This document shows, one piece after another, positions 18,783 to 28,900 of a stretch of DNA of 35,407 bases. Position 1 is the stretch's first letter. Each line of letters opens with the position of its first letter. The stretch lies in assembly GCA_027487435.1 (NCBI GenBank), contig JAIYDP010000339.1, positions 1 to 35,407 of the forward strand, in the 5' to 3' direction. The position numbers were made by a program, and so were the translations under genes. Under the pieces are notes generated by a model. That model was not told the DNA's origin, searched no databases, and saw only the letters and a list, made by a program, of their open reading frames with translations. Source of the DNA: Verrucomicrobiaceae bacterium (GTDB lineage: Bacteria; Verrucomicrobiota; Verrucomicrobiia; Verrucomicrobiales; Akkermansiaceae).

Positions 18783-20385
18783 TCACTTCAGCTCGGACGC
18801 TTGTCCGTAGTAGCGATTCACGAACCGGCTCTACCGTGTTTAGAAGCGAGGGCGTGACGCCGACCTTGTGAGGGGAGAGGTCGAGCTCGCTGTGCTTCGG
18901 ATAGTACTTGATGATGTGCATGGACTTGAGCGCGTCCTTCTCCTCTTGAGGCATCTGGCCGAGTGAGCAACTCATGCACGAGGCATACCTTTTCGATGAA
19001 ATCAAGCTTCTCCTGCTTTGCCTTCATTGTCATCAAAAAAAAAAAATCGCAGAAGAGACCTTCTTCCTCTCTTCCTTCGCTTTGCGAACATTTTCCCTCA
19101 CAATCGTTTTCAGCGTCGCGGCGTAGTCCTCTGGAAGAGACTCCTCCTCGATTTTATCAGTCACATATTCCTGATAGGTCAAGCCCATTGACCTGTGACA
19201 GTACGTCAAGCTCATCCATTTCCCAGTCAAATGAAATCACTAGCGGATTCGGACGCCCTGGCACGTTTTCAACAATCATCTCAACGTTCGTGTCCTCTTC
19301 CTCGGTTACGAATTTCTGCGGGAGGAACACGTCTGCGCCGTCAATCAAAAGAGGAGCATCCTCCGACAAGGATTGCAGTAGTCGAACTGATGTTGCCTCT
19401 CCTCCGTCAGTGCTTTCACGCTCCTGCTCCGTTGGACGCATTTGAGGCCAAACACGCGCGGAGTGTCATCACGGCCCCTCTTGCGGCTCTTTGAGGGAGT
19501 TTCGGTTGCGTTCCTAGGCCTTCGCGTTAAACAGCTTTTCCAACTGATTACAGCTTGATTGGAAGCGGGACCCATGACATTTTGAAGTCCTTCATGTCAA
19601 TAATGCGCTCGGTCTCCATTTGGACAGATTTGATCCCCAATTTCTCCGGGAGGGGCCACTTCGTTTCAACAGCAACGATTACAGGGATCGGGATGATTTT
19701 CTTGTCCCCTTTGACTTCAAACATCTGTGCTTTGTGGTTACGTGCGCATGATGGAACGTACGCTCGCTTCCCCCGAAGAGATAGATCATCGTATTGGAAG
19801 GAAGAGAATAGTACCTGCCGTCTTCTTCAAACTGCTCATCCTGTCGCATGAGGACGGACCAGAATAATTTCACCAAGTGAGTGAAATCCCAATCCACAGC
19901 GAAGACATCCGCGAGAGTGTGCCATTCCGTACCACACAAGAATATTTCTTTCCAAATGTTCTCCATGCTCTGCAACTAAAGACTAATCATCGCTGTTACT
20001 TAAGAATTATGAGCAGAGAGGACGAGGACGAACTGGTTCGGCAAAGCAGCTGCTTCGCTTACGCCGTAGAATGCTCTGCGATCATCTCGGAAAGAGTCCG
20101 TTTCCGTCAAAGATGCATACTTTGTGAGCAAGCAGCAAACAAAACGGGCAGGCGGCGAGGAGGAGACTGAACTCGCCAAATATTTCCCGACTTCGTTTGG
20201 TTCGACCTCCCTCTCGTCGGATTGACAGTTTAGGCAAGCAAACAAAGTCGAATTTGGCGACAGCTGCTGCTCTCGTACCTTCGTTTGTTGAGGACTTCTG
20301 ACTTGGAAGAAACAGAGGGTGGAGGACGAGTCAGTACCTCAGCAGGATCCGAAGCAGAAATCGAAGCAGAATTCGAAGAAGGGTT
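18783..20385 (-). CDS. Nuclear-looking protein, possible SNF5-like repeat; start unresolved
   Basis: Splicing about nine introns (29-53 nt, one about 68) gives one continuous protein. In order: a Ser-rich N-terminus (NNPSSNSASISASDPAEV), EVEPNEVGKYLASS, SMENIWKEIFLCGTEWHTL, VFAVDWDFTHLVKLFW, MIYLFGGSEPQMFEVKGDKK, IIPIPVIVAVETKW, LPEKLGIKSVQMETERIIDM, an NLS-like KSRKRGRDD, and NPLVISFDWEMDELDEYVTD with its continuation LPEDYAATLKTIVRENV. It ends LDLSPHKSRFVNRYYGQA. The FDWEMDE...LPEDY...IVREN pattern resembles one SNF5/SMARCB1 repeat (FxWDxxE...F...IxxxIRxQ), but the rest does not fit that family well. No in-frame ATG was found; the first exon lies in a region shared with WDR70. The strong motifs suggest a conserved family that I cannot name. 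Confidence 0.6.
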
Positions 20386-20414
20386 ATTGCGAGTAGTGAC
20401 ATCTGACTGTTCTA

Positions 20415-22402
20415 GTGGCGACTGTCTTCACAATTAGCGATGCGGACATTGTCAGCGACCTCAATGCGTTCTCACACTTACAGGACGCTGCCGCTGAAAA
20501 GGTTGCAGCCGTCGCTGCAGTAGTGGCCCAATCAAGTGTTGATGACGACGATGTCGATGCTGGTCCTGAGATGCCTCCAGAAGCCTCAGAGGAAAAGTCC
20601 ATTTTGCCGATTTCCCACGAGGCTGAAATGTGTGGGCATTCAAAGGTCGAGGGTTCGCGAAGGGCGTGACACTTCAGAGCGTCATCAGCCTTGCAATCGA
20701 TCGCCCAAACGCTCGCCTTGTGTCAGGCAGCAACGACTTCGACGTTAAGTGAGCAATTGGTGGTTGCATGAAGCTAACCCACAAAAGGCTTTGGGACTTT
20801 GGTGGAATGACGTCTTTGTTGAAGCCCTTTCGCTCCGTCACCCCAAAGGATGGCAACTACGTCAACACCCTGCAGTTTTCATCAACAGGGGACCGCTTCA
20901 TCGTTGCCACCGCGGACTCTCGAGCAAAAATCTTCGATCGAGATGGATTTGAGCTGTCCCCTTGGCGAAAGCACGATCGTACTGACGGCGCAGGCACGAG
21001 TTCGTCAAGGGCGACATGTACCTCGCCGACATGACCCACACCAAGTTTGCACTCGCTTATGATGGCATTCTCACTCTTAAGGGGTCACGTCACGTCGCTG
21101 GTGGGTGCATATTGGAGCCCGCTAGAAGCTGAGTCAGTGTTTACTGCCTCCGTTGATGGGACTGTCCGGTTTCTTGACATTGCTCTCATTTTCACACCCT
21201 AAGGCTGTGGGACATCGCGCAGTGTCAGAAATCTCACAAATCCCTTTTCAAAACGAAGACTGCAAGTACTTTGATCGTCTGACGCTCTCAATGTCCAGGA
21301 AGTCAGAAGACAGCAGTTCGTTGCTTTTGCGTTCGCAAGGACGGTCTTGCTGTCGCTTGCTGTGACGATGGATCAATTCAAACTTGGAACTCCAAGTCCC
21401 GCTCCACCGCTGCAAGCCATGTCATCCGCGAAGCGCATGCGGCTTTATCGGAAACGTCTTCCGTCATTTCGCACAGCGACCTCTTCACCATCGTTTCGAG
21501 GGGAGGCGATGACACTCTCAAAGTCTGGGACTTGCGCAAACCAAAGACTCCCGTCAAAATCTTCGGTGATCTTCACAACATATTCCCGACCACGTCCGTG
21601 ATTTTCTCGCCCGATGAGAGCGTGTTCCTAACAGGTCTCTCCATGTCACCTGACTTGACAAGAATCAGCCGTGAGTGCGGGAAGAAACGGCGAGAGCGGC
21701 CGTGTCGTTGCGTTTGACAAGACAAGTCTCGAGCGAGTGCAGCAATTTGGGTTGGGCAAAGTCACACCCATCTCCCTTTTGTGGGCAGATAAGATCAATC
21801 AAGTGACGCTCAGCTCTTTGTGATGACTCTGCAGATCCTTGTTGGCTGTGCGGATTCGAAGATTCGGTGTTACTACGACCCATCCAAAAGGTTTGAACCG
21901 TTTTGCAATTCACACGTCGCAGCACGAAAGGAGTTCTTCTTGGAATGGCAAGGCAGCCCAGGAAAAAGGATGCGTCTGATGAGATCGAGCAATAGTGATC
22001 TCCTACCAACTGCTTTTCTGATGGCTGCAGCCTCGTGTACAACCCTGACGCGCTGCCGATTATTCTCGACAGTGAATCTAAGAGGAAAAGGACGGTGCCA
22101 GACAAATTCGACCCTGTCAAAACGAAAAAGCCTCAAGTGCCGCCGGCGCACATCCTTCAGGGCAAGCCGGAGGGAACGCGGAGCTCCAACTTGCTGAAGG
22201 AGTTTGGAATGATACAAATGAACCCGCGAGACCGCCAAGAAGATCCTCGCGATGCTTTGCTGAAGTGGAAGCATGTCGACGGTTGTCCGCGGCTGAGTTT
22301 TGTGACGCTGCAGAAAACCCGGTGTTTACAAAAGCTTACAAACACTCAGACCCAAACCGAGTGTTGGATTATGACTCTATACCAGAGGAGGAAGAGAAGT
22401 AG
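20415..22402 (+). CDS. WDR70: WDR70-family WD40-repeat protein
   Basis: WDR70 (GAD-1) is a nuclear WD40 protein linked to chromatin and DNA-damage responses. Spliced exons give ILPISHEAEMCGHSK, SVISLAIDRPNARLVSGSND, FDVKLWDFGGM, STGDRFIVATADSRAKIFDR, EFVKGDMYLADMTHTKGHVT, DGTVRLWDI, VSRGGDDTLKVWDLRKPKTP, the family-specific YYDPSKSTKGVLLGMARQPR, YLVYNPDALPII and the tail NPVFTKAYKHSDPNRVLDYD, ending EEEEK. Eleven introns of 32-39 nt were placed with phase-exact joins. The frame is open at 20415 but has no ATG. It may start in an upstream exon (a Lys/Gln-rich frame at about 20300-20370 can join through a 33-nt intron), or an ATG may be formed by splicing. Confidence 0.88.
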
Positions 22403-22444
22403 TGGATGAACTGTCAGAGGAAGTAAAGTTTGCAACATCTGAGT

Positions 22445-22770
22445 CTACTTCCCTGCATTTCGTTCCGCTTGGGCCTCAAGATCGTCAACGATCGCTTTCG
22501 CCTTTTGTTCTTCCTCAAATCTTAGATCAAAAGCGTAGAGCAAACCATGGACGCCATCACCTCGTTTAAGTCCCGAAGGCCCTCTACGCTCTGTTTCAAA
22601 ACAGCTAGAGACCCCTTTTCAGCGTCTTCCGTCTGCTTTCGGATTTTTTCTTCGACGTCCTTGAGTTGAGATTGCAGCGCAAGTCTCTCAGCAATGATCT
22701 TGTCGAATTCGTCAGTGGCCCAGCTGGCCTTGACTCGACGGAGCAAGTTCGACAATCGTTGCAGAACCAT
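22445..22770 (-). CDS. Small coiled-coil protein
   Basis: The start ATG (22768-22770) is fixed by an in-frame TAA two codons upstream with no AG between. After one 32-nt intron (GTTTGCTC...GATTTGAG) the protein is about 97 residues: MVLQRLSNLLRRVKASW, a heptad-rich central helix (IIAERLALQSQLKDVEEKIR), then KAKAIVDDLEAQAERNAGK. It is almost entirely helical and I cannot assign a family; small subunits of tether or kinetochore complexes look like this, but nothing specific is visible. Its stop is 42 bp from the convergent WDR70 stop. Confidence 0.6.
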
Positions 22771-22945
22771 TTGTTAGTTGCAGGGTCTAACCACAAACAA
22801 TTTGTAGACCCTTGATCCTTGATAATGGCATCGTTGGCCAAGGTACGGGCGTGATCCCTGCAACAGCTCAATTTCTTCGATTGCTTATGCAGTTCTATGA
22901 AATGGCCATAGTCGTGTTTCTTCTCTGCTTTTGGCCAATTGCTGA
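22771..22945. promoter_or_regulatory. Divergent spacer between small coiled-coil gene and myosin
   Basis: These 175 bp separate two divergent ATGs. A minus-strand frame is open across part of it, but it is cut off from the small coiled-coil gene by a TAA with no following splice acceptor. Nothing else is recognised. Confidence 0.4.
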
Positions 22946-25900
22946 ATGCCCCCTGACTTGCCCAAGGACACGAAAGTCTGGGTGACCGACGATGTGGAAG
23001 CGTTTGTGGAAGGATCGGTCGTGTCAACAAGTGGTAGCAATGTAACGGTCAGAGTCAATGCACAGGTAATGGTGTCGTTGCATTTGTCATTGTTTAGGAC
23101 AAGGTCGTTGCAGCTGCCAAAGTGTTCCAGTTCAACCCCCTCATGGTGCTCGGAGCAGAGGACATGACCTCGCTTCTCTACCTCAATGAGGCAGGCATCT
23201 TGCACAACATCAATTTCCGCTATGAGTTCAACTTGATTTACACGTACGTCGGTGCCATCCTCATTGCAATCAATCCATACAAATCCCTGTCGATCTATTC
23301 CAAGGACGCCATCCAACACTATCGAGGAATGCTGCTTGGTTTTGCTTTCCATTTTGGGCGCTGACTGTGAAGGTGAACGGTCACCGCATGCTTTTGCAAT
23401 CTCTGACGCTGCCTACACTTCTATGATGGGCCACAAGCTGAGCCAGTCTATCATTATCAGCGGAGAGTCTGGCGCTGGAAAGACAGAAACGACGAAGATC
23501 TGCATGGCGTATCTCGCAGACGTGGGCGGTACGATGGGCGTTGGCCACATTGAGGAGCAGATCCTGCAGTCGAATCCTATTCTCGAGGCGTTTGGTAACG
23601 CCAAGACGCTTCGAAACGACAATTCGTCTCGTTTTGGTAAGTTCATGCAGCTTCAGTTCGACGTCAGTGGGCAAGTCATCGGTGCGGTGATCGAGAACTA
23701 TTTGCTGGAGAAGTCTCGGCTCGTTTTCCAAGCGAAGGATGAGCGCAACTATCACATCTTCTACCAATTGCTTTCTGGTGCAACAGAGCAGGAGAAACAA
23801 GCGATGAAGCTGGGGACCGCGGACGATTTCCACTACACCAATCAAAGTTACTGCACAGAGGTGAAGGGGGTTTCGGACGCGAAGGAGTTTGAGCGCGTTC
23901 GTGTCGCCATGAAGATTGTTGGACTGTCCAACGCCGAGCAGGACGTCGTCTACAGGATCCTTGCTGCGTTGTTGCACATCGGCAACATCATGTTTAAAGC
24001 TGGAAATGAAGACTCGGCGTCGCTGCGATCTGAGGCAGTTCTTCAAACTGCTTGTGACCTCCTCAAGCTCAGCATGGCTAAAGTCACCGAAGGCATCCTG
24101 TGCAAAAGAATAAAGGCTGGTCTCGAGTTCGTCACGGTCCCTCGCAAGGTCGAAGAGGCTACGTACGCACGAGATGCGCTCGCCAAGGCCATCTACGGCC
24201 GCTTGTTTGACCTCCTCGTCGTCCGCATCAACAAGACTTTGCGCCATGACGAGAAGCAGACGTCGTTCATTGGAGTACTCGATATCTTTGGTTTCGAAAG
24301 CTTTGCAAAAAATAGCTTTGAGCAGATGTGCATCAACTACGCTAACGAGAAACTGCAGCAATTCTTTAACCAGCACATCTTCAAGATGGAGCAAGCTGAG
24401 TACGACCGCGAGAAAATTGATTGGAGCAATATCGACTTTGAAGACAATCAAGTCTGTCTTGACCTCATCGAAAAGGTGAGGCATTCAACCATTATTTGAC
24501 TCCGCAGAAACTAGGCGTTCTCGATCTCCTCGACGAGGAGTGTCGCCTTGGGAGTGGCACAGACAAGTCCTTCTCTGACAAGCTCGCCAAGCAGTGGACT
24601 GGAAAGAACCCTCGTTTTGAAAAGCCGAAGCCTGACCGCAAGAAAGGCATCAAAGATGGGGATTTCCTTATCAAGCACTTTGCCGGCGAAGTTGTGTACG
24701 ACCCTGCTGGGTTTCTGGACAAGAACAACGACGCTCTGCACCCTGATCTGCAGGCATGTTTGCAGGAGAGTGGTGAGAAGATTGTTCTTGAGCTCTTCCC
24801 CAAGGAGGTTGTGAGCAAAGACGCTAAGAAGAAGGTCGCCACTGTTGGGAGCCAATTCAAAGTGGGCAGTTTGGTGCGTCGCTCTGATGCGCCCTTTAGG
24901 AGCAGCTTGCGTCGCTGATTTCATCCCTAAGTCAAACGCGCCCTCACTTCATTCGATGCGTCAAACCAAATCCTGAGAAGAAAGCAGGGCGGATTGACAA
25001 GGCCTACGTGTCACATCAACTCCATTGCGGAGGTGTGTTAGAGGCCGTGCGGATCCAACGCACGGGTTGGCCCACGCGTCTTCCACATTCTGAATTCTAC
25101 ACGAGGTATCCCTGTCTCCTGCAGTGCTTTTGACCCATCGCAAGGTACCGCTTGCTTAAGGGGGACCTTCCTCTCAAGCCCGTCGACGCGAAGAAGGGAT
25201 GCGACGACATTGTTAGCGTGTTCAAGCTGACCAAGGACAAGTATCAAGTCGGCCTCTCTAAAATCTTCTTCCGCGCTGGAGGAGTTCACATCCTTCTCTG
25301 TTTCATTGATTTGATAGATCGACTTTTTCGAAGAGAAACGCAACCAGACTTTGACCAAAAGCGTCGTAGGTAGCCCCGCATGTCGAGCTCATGGCCCAGC
25401 TGCGGTTGCAAAAAGTTCAACGTGGCCACAGCTCTCGCGTCTATTTCAAAAAGCGCAAGGAGATGGTCAAGCGCGTCTGCCTCAGTGACTGCCCTCTAGT
25501 CCATGTAATTGCTTAGTGATCGCTGCCCTTCTTCGTCGCCTCAAGGCGATTCGAACCCATCGCTCGAAGCGGCAGCGCGCTGTTGTCATTCAAAAGAACT
25601 ACCGCAGCTGGATTTTGAGGAAGAAGTTCCTCAAGGTGCAGTCGCTTGCGCTCGACGTCCAGCGCTGTCAGCCCCACCCCTTGTCTGCCCCTTACAAGTC
25701 AAGTATGGCGCGGACACTTCGCCCGCAAGAAAATTCTGCCCATTGCACGACAGGAAAAGAAGCGCCGCGACGAGGAGAAGCGGCTGAAGAAGGAGGCCAA
25801 GAAAAAGGCTGCGGACGAGAAACGCGCAGCCGACGAGAAGAAAGCTGCTGCTTCAGTTGCGCCCGTCAAGGCGGCAACACCAGCGGCGGCGTCACCCTCC

Positions 25901-28900
25901 GCTGCCAAGGCTGAGGTTGGAACGCCAACGAAGGCTGCGCCTGTGGCTGTTGTGGTCGCTGCGCCCGAGGAAGAGGAGGAAAGCAGCGATGAGGAGGCCC
26001 CTGTTGTCAAGGGTTTTGTTTGTCCTCTTGAGGTCTGACATCGTCAGCAAAGGCGAAGCCGGAGGTGGAGGTTGTTCCGGATATCAACTTGGACGATGTG
26101 CTGTCAATGGACCTCGACGCTGCTGTTTCGTTGATGCTCACACGTGTCAAAGTTGAGAGCGAGAAGGGCGCGGCGCTGTTCCAAACCACTCAGTCGATTG
26201 CCAACGATGTCCGCCTTCTCATTGAGAGCACTGGCGCCAAAGTCACAGGCGATGACATTGAAGTCGTCACCAAGAGGGGCTGGCTGCACAAGGCCAAGAC
26301 GCGCGACGCCGCTTGGAACAAGCGTTGGTGCATCCTCAAGGGCAACCAATTGTTCTACTACCGCTCCATGACCGATTTGGTTTGTAGTCCTTCGGTCTGG
26401 TTGACTCCGGCAGGCAAACCCCGCCGGCGTTGTCTTGCTTGACTTGTCCACATCAATCAAGATGGCCGGCACGAGCAGTGGCAAGTTTTTCTTCGACGTT
26501 GTCCAGGGCGGTGCGAACGGGCGCACATACTTCCTCTGCAGTGAGACCCCTGCTGAGCGCGACGAGTGGCTGAAAGTGCTGCGCGAGTCTTGCAAGATCG
26601 AGTCGAAGAAAGTCGACGTCGACGACGACGACGTCGTGCGCAAGCGAGCGTTTTCGCAACTCGCCGCGTACACGTCGCTGCCCGTGTCAAAGGAAGGGGA
26701 GCTTTCGAAGCAAATCTCCGGCGTGATCATGCGCTACCACACCCGTCACTGCGTCCTGCGCGGGTCGTACTTCATTTACTACCGCAATAAGGACGTGTGC
26801 GCTCACCTGTCAGCGTTGACTTGCGCAGGAGACTGAGCCCGTGGACGTGATTCCTCTGGAGGGCTGCACGACACAGAGCTGTGGCGACGACGGCAAGCGA
26901 TTCGGGTTTGAGCTCATCACGCCCAAGCGGAGCACAACCTGGTGGGCGCCGTCGTTGGCAGATCGAGAGGAGTGGATGCGCAAGATTCAAGACATCAAGA
27001 TCCAGGCGCGGCAGGAAAGCCGTCGCAGTACATCGACGCTGCCTGTGAAGGAGGAGTTCAGCGGGGGCATTGCGTCGGCCGTGGCCAGCATCGCCGTGAA
27101 CATTGACGAGGTGGCTGCGACGACGCAAGAACTTGCGCCCCCTCAGCGCGCAAGCAAGCGATTGGATTTTGTGCGCGATGCGCTTCTGATGCATGGCGAA
27201 AATATTGAACAGACACGCCAGCAGGTGGACAAGCAGCAGTCTCGTCTGGCAATCGTCAAGTCCTCGCTCTGCGTTCGCAAGTACGCCCATGTTAACCATT
27301 GTTTGTTAACAAAGCAGGGAGGGTTGGCTGATGAAGACCAAAGTTGTCGGCGACCTCATTCGGAACTGGGACCGTCGCTGGTTTGTGTTGATGGACCGTC
27401 GGTTGCATTACTTCAAGAACAAGAGCGTTCGAGTGATTGTTGACCCGCCTAAATCTGTTAGGATGCTCAACCTGTTGGAGAGATCGACCTTAGCACTGCC
27501 CGCATCCGCACTGATGAGCAGATGGTCAACGACATGTCCAAGAAGTTTTCTTTCCTTGTTGAAACTCCATCGGACGTGTACATGCTCTGCGCTGACGGCC
27601 TTGCAGACATGCGCGAATGGATCAAACTCCTGACGGCAGAAGCTGAGCGCGACAAGGTCGCACCAGCAGCACAATCGCAGTCGGCTGAAGTTGGGACAAC
27701 ATCCGCGCAAATGCCGCCTCGTGCTGGGGAGGAAAGCAGCTCTGTGGGCGATTCGCGCTTGAGGATTCTGAACGCCTCGTTCAAGTCGGTGGTCAACGCG
27801 AACTCGTTGCTGCAGACGCGAATTGGGGCGCTAGTGCGGGAGGTGAACATTCTGAAGAGGAAACTCGGGCAGACGAAGTCGATCACGATGGAGGAGGCAA
27901 TGAAGATGTCGGTGGCGTCGCTCACCAACTTTGACAAGGAGGGGTGGCTGATGAAGACGCACAAGATCACGGGGGCGTTTAAGGGCTGGAGGAGACGGTA
28001 CTTCATCATCAAGGACGACTATTTGTACTACTTCAAGTCCAAATCCGTTTGCAGTAGTCCGAATATGTCTGACACTGCAGGATGTGGAGCCAACAGGCGT
28101 CATCAGCCTTGAGGGCTGTACCGTTCGACCGCTCATCGACGTTGGGGTCGATTTCTGCTTTGAGATCGCGTCAAAGAATTTGAATTACTTCCTCAAAGCA
28201 GATAACATCATGTCCATGAATGAGTGGCTCTCGTGCATTAACTCGGCATCCGCTGTCATCAAGAATACGACATCAACGTCGTCCGCGGGTGATGACGACT
28301 CCTCTGCATCCGCAGAGTCACGATTTTCGGAGCCCACGAAAGTCGGTTGGCTGCAGAAGCAGGGGGGGTCCAATGCGCAGTACCAGCGGCGCTGGTGTGT
28401 CCTCAAGGGCCTTTGTTTGTTTTACTTTAAGGAGCAGGCGGTACGATGGGCGTCCCGGCACTTCTGATGGCGTAGGACAAGGAGCCCGCAGGTTGCGTCA
28501 ATCTTGACGGCTGCACTTTGAATTTGGAGAACCAGAAGGCCAAGCGCTTCGACATTGTCACGCCGCACCGCACATACATCTTCCTCGCCGACAACGACAG
28601 CGAGCTGAAGGCGTGGATTGACGGCATCCGTGCCGTTAAGATTGAGGAAGCCAACCGCATTTCAAAGTCCGTTGACTTATCGTCGATGTCCTCCGCAACG
28701 GATGCCATGGTTGGATGCGGCGTGATGTTTTTGATGGCGCAGGCGCGGATCGTGTTTCCGCAGAAGCAGGGATGGCTCACGAAGCAAGGAGCGTTTGTTA
28801 AGTCATGGAAGCGCCGGTGGTTTGTGCTTGAGAACGCGATGTTGTTCTATTTTGAGCGCCAAGAGGACTACCCCCTCAAACCGAAGGGCAGTGTCCCCGT

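Noticed and set aside
23381..24484. 367-codon open frame antisense to the myosin motor
   Set aside because: It mirrors a strongly conserved motor exon; its low-complexity Leu/Arg/Asp composition is the complement of myosin codons.
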